Assembly (NCBI GenBank): GCA_034178965.1
Contig: JAXFQM010000049.1
Coordinates: 1 to 15,866 of the forward strand
Direction: 5' to 3'
Origin: Colimorpha sp034178965
GTDB lineage: Bacteria; Bacteroidota; Bacteroidia; Bacteroidales; P3
Length of the DNA: 15,866 nt
Part shown: piece after piece, positions 1 to 7,174 of the stretch
Numbering within the stretch: the first letter of the stretch is position 1
Layout: each line of letters begins with the position of its first letter
The notes under the pieces: model-generated
The model's input: only the letters and a program-made list of their open reading frames with translations
What the model was told of the DNA's origin: nothing
The model's database searches: none
Position numbers and translations under genes: made by a program

Positions 1-756
1 GGGATACAACGTTTGAATCACGAATATTTCAACGTTTTTAAACGAAAAATAGGCTTTTTCAACGAAAAAAACAACTTAAGGAGGACTTATTTAAATTATA
101 AGCTGTGAATCAGATAGTTGCATGAAAAAAGAACGAAAAAGAGACCTGGCAGGTCGCAATTTGGCCTATTGACACAATGTACCGATTTTCATCCTACAAA
201 ATGACCTATACGCCTATCGACTTTTCCACGCTTTTGAGGTTATATCAGCATCCTGCTATTTGTCACTCTCTTGCTTAGTCCGCTATGCGCACTCATTCTA
301 CACCGCAATCTGTTCGACAATCTCATCAAAATCACAGTAATCAATTTATTGAACCCACCTTATCTTTATTATGTTCTGTGTATTATCCCTAAAGTAAGGT
401 GTCCGTTGTGCGCCGCAGTTTCCGCTATCGCACTGCTTACACGCTCGCGCCGTAGCGAGCCATCAGAGCAAACGGCTTCGACACGATGGAACAACCAACG
501 TGGTGGCAGGCCACAATCGCCATGGCTTTCCATTTCGGGGTGATGGGGTTGTCGGCCACCCTCCTTGAGGCTTGGCTCGCCGCATCGGGCGGTGCCATAG
601 ATGCGCTGAGGGACGAGAATGGCAGCACACACCTCCTGCTTATCTCCCACCGAGGTAGGAGATGAGTGCTTGCTACATGCCGCTACGCCGCCGCCACTCC
701 ACTATGACGACGCGAAGGTGTCGTGCTCTTCTTGAAGAAAAATCACGATTTTTTTC
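1..756. other. Gene-poor left flank with no supported gene
   Basis: No reading frame here has a recognisable product. The first ~370 bases are AT-rich and contain repeated aacg/aaaaa tracts. From about 400 the composition becomes GC-richer, with a 6-bp hairpin (GCTCGC/GCGAGC, 443-460). An open frame 486-665 (ATG start, 59 codons, including a WWQATIAMAFHFGVMGL stretch) could be a small membrane peptide, but I see no promoter or homology for it. A Shine-Dalgarno-like AAGGAGG (77-83) has no usable start codon after it. The stretch may hold remnants of lost genes. Confidence 0.5.
143..155. repeat. 13-base palindrome GACCTGGCAGGTC, copy 1
   Basis: Two 5-base arms (GACCT/AGGTC) flank a GGC centre. 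The copy at 5592-5604 differs at one base (GACCTCGCAGGTC). Both lie outside genes, which suggests a dispersed intergenic palindrome or a protein-binding site. Two copies in one window are suggestive but not proof. Confidence 0.45.
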
Positions 757-785
757 TTGCATGTCGTTTTTTTTTTGTATTTTTG
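757..785 (+). promoter_or_regulatory. Bacteroidota-type promoter for the 815-1417 gene
   Basis: TTG at 757-759 and TATTTTTG at 778-785 match the TTTG (-33) and TAnnTTTG (-7) elements used by the Bacteroidota primary sigma factor, with an 18-base spacer. Transcription would start near 790, leaving a leader of about 25 bases before the ATG at 815. This argues against the in-frame TTG at 794 as the start. Confidence 0.6.
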
Positions 786-814
786 CAAATTAATTGATTA
801 ATCAGGATGGAATC

Positions 815-1417
815 ATGAAAGATTGGAAACCAACCACCGAGGAAGTGGAGAAGTCCCTCATGACGTACTACAATGACGATTTCTATCATAAATACCGCGA
901 CGAAGCGACCACGCTGCAATACCTCTATCAAACCTATCGTGGCAACCATCACCAAAATCAAGTACACGTAAAAGTAGCCGTGCTGGACGATTTCTTTGGG
1001 TACCACTTAAGCCACTCCTACCAATTGAGCCAGCACATCGTCTCCATGAATATTGACGAACGCTTGAAACAGGGAGATGTCTGTGTTGTGAACGACATCT
1101 GCAATGTGCTGTATCCTGTAGACAAGGAAGAACGCAATCGTCTATACAGTTTTGCCACGCGATACTGCAATCAACACGAAGCGCAACGGTTTCCCATCTA
1201 CGACTCCTACAGCGAGACCTGCATGGCTGAATATCTGATCGAAGACCTGCATGGTCAAAGAGAGGGCACATCCATAAAACCGGAAGATATGAAGGACTAC
1301 GCCGTTTTCTGCCATGTGGTGAAACTCTTCCTGGAACACTATAACTTGAAGTGTGGTTTCCGAGGTCTATCCCATTATTTCTTCGTCCGCTGCGAAGAGA
1401 AAAAACGTAAGCAATAA
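815..1417 (+). CDS. Conserved hypothetical protein with a YSFATRYCN...FPIYDSYSE motif
   Basis: The product is a 200-residue soluble protein with no signal peptide or membrane segment; I do not recognise a named family with certainty. The most distinctive block is residues 111-134: YSFATRYCN, a short linker, then RFPIYDSYSE. Blocks of this form (FA-[ST]-[KR]-Y-C, then PIYDS) occur, as I recall, in uncharacterised Bacteroidota proteins and resemble the core of OGG/HhH-GPD-fold proteins, where an Asp in this area is important. That fold assignment is speculative. The C-terminus is Cys-containing and basic. The ATG at 815 is chosen because a good promoter ends at 785, too close for the upstream TTG at 794. 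The next gene begins 21 bases downstream, so co-transcription is likely. Confidence 0.7.
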   Translation: MKDWKPTTEEVEKSLMTYYNDDFYHKYRDEATTLQYLYQTYRGNHHQNQVHVKVAVLDDFFGYHLSHSYQLSQHIVSMNIDERLKQGDVCVVNDICNVLYPVDKEERNRLYSFATRYCNQHEAQRFPIYDSYSETCMAEYLIEDLHGQREGTSIKPEDMKDYAVFCHVVKLFLEHYNLKCGFRGLSHYFFVRCEEKKRKQ

Positions 1418-1438
1418 AACCTTAATTTAATAGTTGTT

Positions 1439-1789
1439 ATGAAAAAAATCATCATTTTGGTCTCCGTATTATGCTTGGGCATAGGCGCAGCCTTGGCGCA
1501 AAAACCCGAACAGGCAGTTTCCGTAGAACAAGTCATCGTAGACCCCGTTGGCAAAACAGCTGAAACCGATGTAAAGACTTGCAAGGCAGAAAAGGCTAGC
1601 GACAAGGCTTGCTGCAAAGACGGCAAGGACGGAAAAGCCTGTTGCAAAGGCGACAAGGCTTGCAGTAAAAACAGCAAGGACGGGAAAGCCTGCTGCAAGG
1701 GCGACAAGGGCGACACAAAGGCCGAAAAATCTTGTGCCCACTCGCAAAAACACGAGAATTGCCCCCACAAAGAAACCTCAAAGAAGTAA
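1439..1789 (+). CDS. Small secreted Cys/Lys-rich repeat protein
   Basis: The product has 116 residues. Residues 1-20 form a typical signal peptide (MKK, hydrophobic core, AALA before Q21), so it should be exported to the periplasm or beyond. The mature part is very rich in Lys, Asp and Gly and has ten cysteines (48, 58, 59, 68, 69, 75, 85, 86, 99, 108), six of them as three CC pairs, plus three His near the C-terminus (101, 105, 110). The unit KDGKACCKGDK occurs exactly twice (63-73 and 80-90), with a degenerate earlier copy. Such a chain is probably unfolded without a ligand; metal binding or disulfide chemistry is inference. I know no named family. It sits 21 bases after the preceding gene and 20 bases before the lepA start, suggesting co-transcription. 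No lipobox is evident, since the only Cys in the signal region (C12) lies inside the hydrophobic core. Confidence 0.85.
   Translation: MKKIIILVSVLCLGIGAALAQKPEQAVSVEQVIVDPVGKTAETDVKTCKAEKASDKACCKDGKDGKACCKGDKACSKNSKDGKACCKGDKGDTKAEKSCAHSQKHENCPHKETSKK
1625..1709 (+). repeat. 34-bp in-frame direct repeat pair inside the Cys/Lys-rich gene
   Basis: Bases 1625-1658 and 1676-1709 are direct repeats 51 bases apart, each encoding KDGKACCKGDK. They differ at three positions, all third codon positions and all synonymous (GGA/GGG, TGT/TGC, AAA/AAG). This is an internal duplication kept at the protein level. Confidence 0.85.
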
Positions 1790-1809
1790 TAACACCAAGA
1801 GTCTCTATT

Positions 1810-3600
1810 GTGAACCACATCCGCAACTTTAGCATCATAGCCCACATAGACCATGGCAAAAGCACTCTGGCCGACCGCATGTTGGAACTGACGCATACCG
1901 TAAGCCAACGAGATATGGAAAACCAAGTGCTGGACAGCATGGACCTGGAACGCGAACGTGGCATCACCATCAAAAGCCATGCCATCCAGATGGATTACCA
2001 TCTGGATGGACAACTTTACACCTTAAATCTCATCGACACGCCTGGACACGTGGACTTCTCCTACGAGGTGTCGCGCGCCATAGCGGCATGCGAGGGGGTG
2101 GTGCTTGTGGTGGACGCCACACAGGGCATACAGGCACAGACGATTAGCAACCTCTATTTGGCTCTCGAGAACGATCTGACGATTATTCCCGTGATGAACA
2201 AGATAGACCTTGACAGTGCCATGCCCGACGAAGTGGCGGACGAAATTGAAGACCTGCTTGGTTGTCCTCGCGAGGACATTTTGTCTGTGAGCGCCAAGAC
2301 AGGCAAGGGAGTGCCTGAACTGTTGGAAGCCATTGTGCATCGCATCCCTGCGCCAAAGGGAGATCCTCACGCGCCGCTTCAAGCACTCATCTTCGACAGC
2401 GTGTTCAACCCTTTCCGAGGAATTATCAGTTATTTCCGCATCTTCAACGGCACGCTGAAAAAAAGCGACCATGTGAAATTTGTGAATACCGACAAAGATT
2501 ACATCGCCGATGAAATCGGCGTGCTGCGCCTTGGCATGGAACCTCACGGCACACTGTCGGCTGGCAACGTAGGATACATCATCAGCGGCATCAAGACCAG
2601 CAGTGAGGTGCGCGTGGGTGACACCATCACCCACGTAGACCGCCCCTGCGAAAAGGCCATAGAGGGTTTCAGCGCCGTGAAGCCGATGGTGTTTGCGGGT
2701 GTGTATCCGGTTGATTCTGATGACTACGAGGAATTAAGAGCCAGCATTGAGAAGTTGCAACTGAATGACGCTTCCCTCACCTTTGAACCCGAAAGTTCGC
2801 TGGCATTAGGCTTTGGTTTCCGTTGTGGGTTTCTTGGCCTCCTGCACATGGAGGTGGTACAAGAACGTCTGACGAGGGAATTTAACATGGACGTCATCAT
2901 GACCGTCCCCAACGTGGAATACAAGGTGACGCTGACCAACGGGGAGCAACTGGAGGTGTACAACCCCAGCGGCATGCCCGAACCGAACAACATCGCCGAG
3001 GTATTCGAGCCCTATATCCATGCGCAAATTATCAGCAAGGCGGATTTCATTGGTCCCATTATCAAGTTGTGCATCGACAAGAGAGGTTTGCTAAAAAGTC
3101 AAAGCTACCTCACCACCGACCGCGTAGAACTAGTGTTTGACCTGCCCCTCGGCGAAGTTGTGTTTGACTTCTACGACAAACTGAAAAGCATCTCTAAAGG
3201 TTATGCCAGTTTGGACTACTACCTAAACGGCTACCAGCCTTCCAAACTGGTGAAGTTGGAAATTTTGCTGAACGGCGAACCCGTGGATGCGCTTTCCACC
3301 CTTACCTATGTGGACAACGCCTACCCCATCGGCCGGCGCATGTGCGAGAAACTGAAGGAATTGATTCCGAGGCAACAGTTCGACGTGGCGATACAAGCAG
3401 CAATAGGAAGCAAAATCATTGCCCGCGAGACCGTGAAGGCGGTGCGCAAGGACGTAACTGCCAAGTGCTATGGCGGCGACATCACACGCAAACGCAAACT
3501 TTTGGAGAAACAAAAAGAAGGCAAGAAACGCATGCGCCAAGTGGGCAGCGTACAAGTGCCGCAAAGCGCATTCCTTGCCGTGCTGAAACTGGACAATTAA
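1810..3600 (+). CDS. lepA: Elongation factor 4 (LepA), ribosome back-translocating GTPase
   Basis: LepA is a ribosome-dependent GTPase of the translational factor family, linked to translocation quality control and 30S biogenesis. All G motifs are present near the N-terminus: AHIDHGKST (11-19), RERGITIKSH (switch I), DTPGHVDF, NKID and SAKTGKG. The LepA-specific C-terminus is also intact (YGGDITRKRKLLEKQKEGKK, then SVQVPQSAFLAVLK). Starting at the GTG at 1810 gives 596 residues, the usual family length, with the conserved IRNFSIIAHIDHG right at the N-terminus. An upstream in-frame ATG at 1732 lies within the preceding secreted-protein gene and would add 26 non-conserved residues, so it is rejected. 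The gene is 20 bases downstream of the Cys/Lys-rich gene and probably in the same transcript. Confidence 0.97.
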   Translation: MNHIRNFSIIAHIDHGKSTLADRMLELTHTVSQRDMENQVLDSMDLERERGITIKSHAIQMDYHLDGQLYTLNLIDTPGHVDFSYEVSRAIAACEGVVLVVDATQGIQAQTISNLYLALENDLTIIPVMNKIDLDSAMPDEVADEIEDLLGCPREDILSVSAKTGKGVPELLEAIVHRIPAPKGDPHAPLQALIFDSVFNPFRGIISYFRIFNGTLKKSDHVKFVNTDKDYIADEIGVLRLGMEPHGTLSAGNVGYIISGIKTSSEVRVGDTITHVDRPCEKAIEGFSAVKPMVFAGVYPVDSDDYEELRASIEKLQLNDASLTFEPESSLALGFGFRCGFLGLLHMEVVQERLTREFNMDVIMTVPNVEYKVTLTNGEQLEVYNPSGMPEPNNIAEVFEPYIHAQIISKADFIGPIIKLCIDKRGLLKSQSYLTTDRVELVFDLPLGEVVFDFYDKLKSISKGYASLDYYLNGYQPSKLVKLEILLNGEPVDALSTLTYVDNAYPIGRRMCEKLKELIPRQQFDVAIQAAIGSKIIARETVKAVRKDVTAKCYGGDITRKRKLLEKQKEGKKRMRQVGSVQVPQSAFLAVLKLDN

Positions 3601-3662
3601 CCCCGTAATCCCGTCGAAAACTTCTGTACGCGCGTTTCCGACATATTTGAACCGAAACCTAT

Positions 3663-4208
3663 ATGACCCCATTCGTTATGATCATCGTCATCCTGCTCAC
3701 TGCTTTAGCATCCGTGGCCACGGCAGGTCTCCTCTTCAACGCCATCACAAAACACTTCTTTGAAAACCAACAGAAGCAACAGTTGCTGCAAATGAAAGCG
3801 GATGAACACAAAGAATCACTGAAAATAGTCACCCCTCTACGCTTGCAGGCATACGAACGCATGGCCCTCTTCTTGGAACGCATTTCGCCCAACAGCCTCG
3901 TCATGCGTTGCTACCAACCAGGCATGAACATGCACTTGTTGCAAGGGGTGATGACAAAGTGCATCCGCGACGAATGGGAACACAACCTGTCTCAACAGGT
4001 CTACCTCAGCAGCGAGGCGTGGAGTCGCATGCGCGAGAGCAAGGAGGAAATGATAAATCTCATCAACGCCAGTGCAGCCAACCTGCCCACCGACGCGAAT
4101 CCCGCCACGCTTGCGGGCATCATCTTCGAGAATGTGTCGAAGAACCAAATTCCTACCGACGAAGCGTTGGAATTCTTGAAGAAAGAAATCAAGGAATATT
4201 TCGATTAA
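3663..4208 (+). CDS. Bacteroidota-specific membrane-anchored hypothetical protein (DUF7935-like)
   Basis: The protein has 181 residues. Residues 3-27 form one hydrophobic membrane segment (FVMIIVILLTALASVATAGLL), followed by a charged, Gln/Lys-rich helical stretch (about 33-55) that looks like a coiled coil, then a mainly helical soluble domain. Conserved-looking blocks are LRLQAYERMALFLERI (about 58-73) and CIRDEWEHNLSQQVYLS. This resembles a family restricted to Bacteroidota that I recall as DUF7935; function is unknown. It starts 62 bases after lepA and ends 21 bases before the permease gene, suggesting a pair with it. A second ATG at 3678 would remove five residues, most of them N-terminal to the hydrophobic core. 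Confidence 0.85.
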   Translation: MTPFVMIIVILLTALASVATAGLLFNAITKHFFENQQKQQLLQMKADEHKESLKIVTPLRLQAYERMALFLERISPNSLVMRCYQPGMNMHLLQGVMTKCIRDEWEHNLSQQVYLSSEAWSRMRESKEEMINLINASAANLPTDANPATLAGIIFENVSKNQIPTDEALEFLKKEIKEYFD

Positions 4209-4229
4209 AGGACAAAGCAGCCCGCAAAC

Positions 4230-5435
4230 ATGCTTTCGCGCTTCATTGCTCGACATTACCTCTTTGCCCATAGAAGAAAGAGCGTCATCAACGTCATCTC
4301 GTGGATTTCGCTTATAGGACTTGGCGTGGGAGCGGGAGCTCTCATTGTTGTGCTATCGGTGTACAACGGCATTGGCCGTGTGACGCAAAACTTGTTCAAT
4401 GTCTTTGACCCTGAAGCACTGGTGCAACCCGTTAAGGGCAAAACTTTCCATCTTAACGACATTCCTTTCGACGCGCTGCAAAAGACCAAGCACGTGCGAC
4501 GCGTGTCGCAACTGGTGGAAGAAAATGCCTGGATAACGCATGGCCGCAATAGCGCCATCGTCACGCTGCGGGGCGTGGACAACAATTATCGCAGCATCAC
4601 ACGGCTCGACACCATGTTGCAGGAAGGGGTATACCTGCTCAGCACACAACAGCCTCCCACTCATTACATGCTCTTGGGCTCTAGCATCTACGACCAATTG
4701 GGCATCACCGCCACGGACAACACCCCTTTGTCGGTGAACATTCCCAAGCGCAATGGAGCTGGCGTGGGAATGACAGCCACTGACGCCTTCAACACGGGAT
4801 ATGCCTATCCAGCAGGGAACTTTTATGTGCAGCAAGACGCAGACGCAAAATATGTGGTGACCAACATCGAATTTGTGAGACAGTTGATGAACTACGCTCC
4901 CGACGAAGTGACCGCTTTGGCCATAGAACTGGACAGCCCAAAAGCCTCGAAGAAAGCGATAAAGGATTTGCGCGGATTGCTTGGTGACTCTTTTCGTGTG
5001 GCAAACCGCTTGGAGCAACAACCACTTTATTACAAGGTGTACCGCAGCGAGCGGTTGGGTATATACTTCATTCTGTCGCTCATCGTGCTTATCGCCACAC
5101 TCAACCTTATCGCGTCGCTCAGTTTACTAATCATCGACAAGCGGCGCGATATCGGCATATTGCAAAGTATGGGCATGAACAAATACGAGGTGCGACGTGT
5201 GTTTTTCTCCGAAGGTCTCATGATTTGCGCCATCGGGGCTGCAGTTGGCATGCTGCTGGGTTTTGTCGTTTGCCTGCTCCAACAGCAGTTCGGCATCGTA
5301 AAAATGGGCAGCGACTTTTTGGTGCAGGCGTTCCCTGTGGAGATGCATGCAATAGACTTTGTTGCGACATTTCTGCTGGTGATGGGGCTGTCGTCTCTAT
5401 CGGTGTGGTTCACCGTAAGAAAGGCCAAAATATAG
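4230..5435 (+). CDS. LolC/LolE-family FtsX-like ABC transporter permease
   Basis: This 401-residue inner-membrane protein has the MacB/LolCE permease layout: TM1 at about 19-45, a large periplasmic domain (about 46-275), then three closely packed C-terminal helices (about 279-303, 328-352, 374-393) forming the FtsX domain. The cytoplasmic DKRRDIGILQSMG stretch after TM2 is the coupling region typical of the family. In proteobacteria LolC and LolE with the ATPase LolD release lipoproteins from the inner membrane to LolA. No LolD-like ATPase is in this window, so the partner must be encoded elsewhere. Assignment to lipoprotein release rather than another FtsX-type function is from family similarity only. 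It is 21 bases after the preceding membrane protein gene and is the last gene of this plus-strand run, facing rbfA. Confidence 0.9.
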   Translation: MLSRFIARHYLFAHRRKSVINVISWISLIGLGVGAGALIVVLSVYNGIGRVTQNLFNVFDPEALVQPVKGKTFHLNDIPFDALQKTKHVRRVSQLVEENAWITHGRNSAIVTLRGVDNNYRSITRLDTMLQEGVYLLSTQQPPTHYMLLGSSIYDQLGITATDNTPLSVNIPKRNGAGVGMTATDAFNTGYAYPAGNFYVQQDADAKYVVTNIEFVRQLMNYAPDEVTALAIELDSPKASKKAIKDLRGLLGDSFRVANRLEQQPLYYKVYRSERLGIYFILSLIVLIATLNLIASLSLLIIDKRRDIGILQSMGMNKYEVRRVFFSEGLMICAIGAAVGMLLGFVVCLLQQQFGIVKMGSDFLVQAFPVEMHAIDFVATFLLVMGLSSLSVWFTVRKAKI

Positions 5436-5583
5436 GCTCTTTTTTCAACCGCCCGCTTTATGGTCGGCATTCCCTTGTCCTAATGCACCCGTGTCCTCAA
5501 TTCATACCTTGCAAACCATACATAGGGAAGAGACTTTCATCTTCTCCTTACACCAAGCTTTGGAATGAATTGAAAACAATAAT

Positions 5584-5604
5584 GACCCTGCGACCTCGCA
5601 GGTC
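5584..5604. repeat. Hairpin containing the GACCT(C)GCAGGTC palindrome, copy 2
   Basis: CCTGCG (5587-5592) and CGCAGG (5597-5602) form a perfect 6-bp stem with a 4-base loop, extendable by two pairs around a bulged C. Bases 5592-5604 match copy 1 (143-155) at 12 of 13 positions. It lies between the convergent permease and rbfA genes. No T-run follows on either strand, so it is not a classical intrinsic terminator. Confidence 0.45.
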
Positions 5605-5635
5605 TCTCTACGCTGCGCATTCCTTCTCTGTCTCA

Positions 5636-5690
5636 CCCTCTCTGCAAAGTTTATGCAGTCCCCTTGCAACACACCTTGTTACAGAGAGGG
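5636..5690. other. Long-loop inverted repeat between convergent genes
   Basis: CCCTCTCTG (5636-5644) and CAGAGAGGG (5682-5690) are perfect 9-base inverted repeats separated by 37 bases. The element lies 18 bases beyond the rbfA stop and may help end transcription from both sides or protect 3' ends. There is no U-tract, so a terminator role is only a guess. The remaining bases of the 5436-5707 gap show nothing else I can name. Confidence 0.35.
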
Positions 5691-5707
5691 GGAATTTGCG
5701 TCATCTG

Positions 5708-6085
5708 CTATTTCTTCAACAATTCGTTGATATGCTCAATGTAATCCAAACTGTCGTCAAGGAAAAATTCCAATTGGGGAATAATGCGCAGTTGCTTGCC
5801 TTCCTTTGTTCCAAGGCGGCGGCGAAGGTCAGGTGCAAGTTCCTTGATGGCTGCAAGCAGGTTCTCTTTGGTGGCCTTGGTGGCTTCTCGGTTGGGGGTG
5901 GCGGGCAAATCCCCTATGGGCATAAGGCTCACATGCAGGCGCACGATGGAAAGGTCGGGCGTAATGCGCCCATCGGTGACAGTGATGAGACTATTGCCCA
6001 AGAAAGGTTTCATTTCCTTGAGGAATATTTCACTCATATCCTGTTGTATGAGACGGGCAATCTTTTGTTGTCGTGTGGAATCCAT
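5708..6085 (-). CDS. rbfA: 30S ribosome-binding factor A (RbfA)
   Basis: RbfA is a small KH-fold protein that binds immature 30S subunits during late 16S rRNA processing. The N-terminus STRQQKIARLIQQDMSEIF, the central TVTDGRITPDLSIVRLHVSLMP and the terminal LEFFLDDSLDYIEHINELL match the family. From the ATG at 6085 it has 125 residues, which fits the usual pattern in which the conserved TRQ.KIARLIQ follows a residue or two after Met. An in-frame ATG at 6100 would add MNYLR and sit immediately after the mtnA stop (TAG then ATG, no gap). Either start is possible; the two genes are clearly co-transcribed and probably translationally coupled. It is convergent with the permease gene. Confidence 0.93.
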   Translation of the reverse strand: MDSTRQQKIARLIQQDMSEIFLKEMKPFLGNSLITVTDGRITPDLSIVRLHVSLMPIGDLPATPNREATKATKENLLAAIKELAPDLRRRLGTKEGKQLRIIPQLEFFLDDSLDYIEHINELLKK

Positions 6086-6100
6086 TCGTAGGTAATTCAT

Positions 6101-7129
6101 CTATGGGTTGATGCGGTTTTCTATGCCGCGTGGTGTAATATATCCTGTGATAAGTTCGCATGGCGTGACATCAAAGGCCGGGTTGTACACGTCGCAGGCC
6201 TCGGGCACCATGGGATAACGATACCAAAGGGAGCGCACTTCCTCGGCATCGCGCCGCTCTATAGGGATGTCCTTTCCCGTGGGACAGTTGGGGTCGAAAG
6301 TGGACTGTGGGGCACAAACATAAAAAGGCACGCCAAAATGCTTTGCCCAAACGGCCACTCCGAGCGTGCCCACCTTATTGGCAGCGTCACCATTGGCGGC
6401 AATCCTGTCAGCCCCCACCAACACCAGGTCTATCTTGCCTTGCGCCATGAGACTGGCAGCCATGCCGTCGCACAGAATCGTTGTGGGCACGCCGCTGCGC
6501 GTGAGTTCGTATGCCGTGAGACGTGCGCCTTGTAGAAGAGGTCGCGTTTCGTCGGCATACACGCGAAACTTCTTCCCTGCCGCCAAGGCCGTGTAAAGGG
6601 GTGCTGTGGCCGTACCCATGCCTCCCGTGGCCAAATGCCCTGCATTGCAATGTGTGAGTATGCCCATTCCGTCCTCTATGAGGAACGAGCCGTACATGCC
6701 TATCATTCCGTCGTTTTCCTTTTGTGCCTGCAATATTTTGTGCGCTGCGGCACGCATCATGGAAAGCGCGAAGTCGAAGTTGGCGAAGTTAAGCTTCTCC
6801 TTCACTTCCCTCATCCTGTCCACTGCCCACGCAAGGTTTACTGCCGTGGGGCGGGCGTTGCGAATGGTCTTGCAGATGTCGTCAAAAGTCTCTGTGGTTC
6901 CTGCGTTTTTCAAAGCTACGCATATTCCCATGGCAGCCGCTATCCCTATCAGCGGCGCACCCCTCACCTTTAGTTTACGAATGGCGGTCGCCACTTCTTC
7001 CGCTGTGCGCAGCGTCTCCTGCTGCTCCTGCCCCGGCAACAGCGTTTGGTCCAGTATGACCACCGCCGAGCCTTCGTCGTTGAAGTGGCAAATATCTGTT
7101 TCGTAGTATGGTGTTGAGGGGAGGGTCAT
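6101..7129 (-). CDS. mtnA: S-methyl-5-thioribose-1-phosphate isomerase (MtnA)
   Basis: MtnA isomerises 5-methylthioribose-1-phosphate to methylthioribulose-1-phosphate in methionine salvage; some members act on 5-deoxyribose-1-phosphate in related shunts. The 342-residue product shows the eIF2B/MtnA fold signatures: LKVRGAPLIGIAAAMGI (53-69), GILTHCNAGHLATGGMGTA with the likely catalytic C161, and LVGADRIAANGDAANKVGT with the likely catalytic D241. These positions correspond closely to Cys160 and Asp240 of the characterised Bacillus enzyme, as I recall. I chose the ATG at 7129; the in-frame TTG at 7150 would add seven poorly conserved residues. No other methionine-salvage gene is in the window, so the pathway context is unknown. 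It lies between the outer-membrane protein gene and rbfA on the same strand. Confidence 0.94.
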   Translation of the reverse strand: MTLPSTPYYETDICHFNDEGSAVVILDQTLLPGQEQQETLRTAEEVATAIRKLKVRGAPLIGIAAAMGICVALKNAGTTETFDDICKTIRNARPTAVNLAWAVDRMREVKEKLNFANFDFALSMMRAAAHKILQAQKENDGMIGMYGSFLIEDGMGILTHCNAGHLATGGMGTATAPLYTALAAGKKFRVYADETRPLLQGARLTAYELTRSGVPTTILCDGMAASLMAQGKIDLVLVGADRIAANGDAANKVGTLGVAVWAKHFGVPFYVCAPQSTFDPNCPTGKDIPIERRDAEEVRSLWYRYPMVPEACDVYNPAFDVTPCELITGYITPRGIENRINP

Positions 7130-7174
7130 CGTTTTCAGTGGCGAGCGCAAGGTTAGCCCTGACTGATATCTATC

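Noticed and set aside
77..83. Strong Shine-Dalgarno-like AAGGAGG
   Set aside because: No ATG, GTG or TTG with a meaningful frame follows at a usable distance; the next short frames are 6 and 16 codons.
369..650. Minus-strand open frame of 93 codons in the left flank
   Set aside because: It has no motif or promoter, and its composition looks random; the overlapping plus-strand frame is no stronger.
1..756. Mobile element or CRISPR array in the left flank
   Set aside because: There are no regularly spaced repeats, no transposase motifs and no terminal inverted repeats with target duplications.
1732..1809. Upstream in-frame ATG extending LepA by 26 residues
   Set aside because: It overlaps the end of the Cys/Lys-rich gene and the added residues are not LepA-like; the GTG at 1810 gives the normal N-terminus.
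5420..5448. Possible terminator (GGCC...GGCT followed by T6) at the permease stop
   Set aside because: The stem is only four pairs including a G-U, and it overlaps the last codons, so it is too weak to call.
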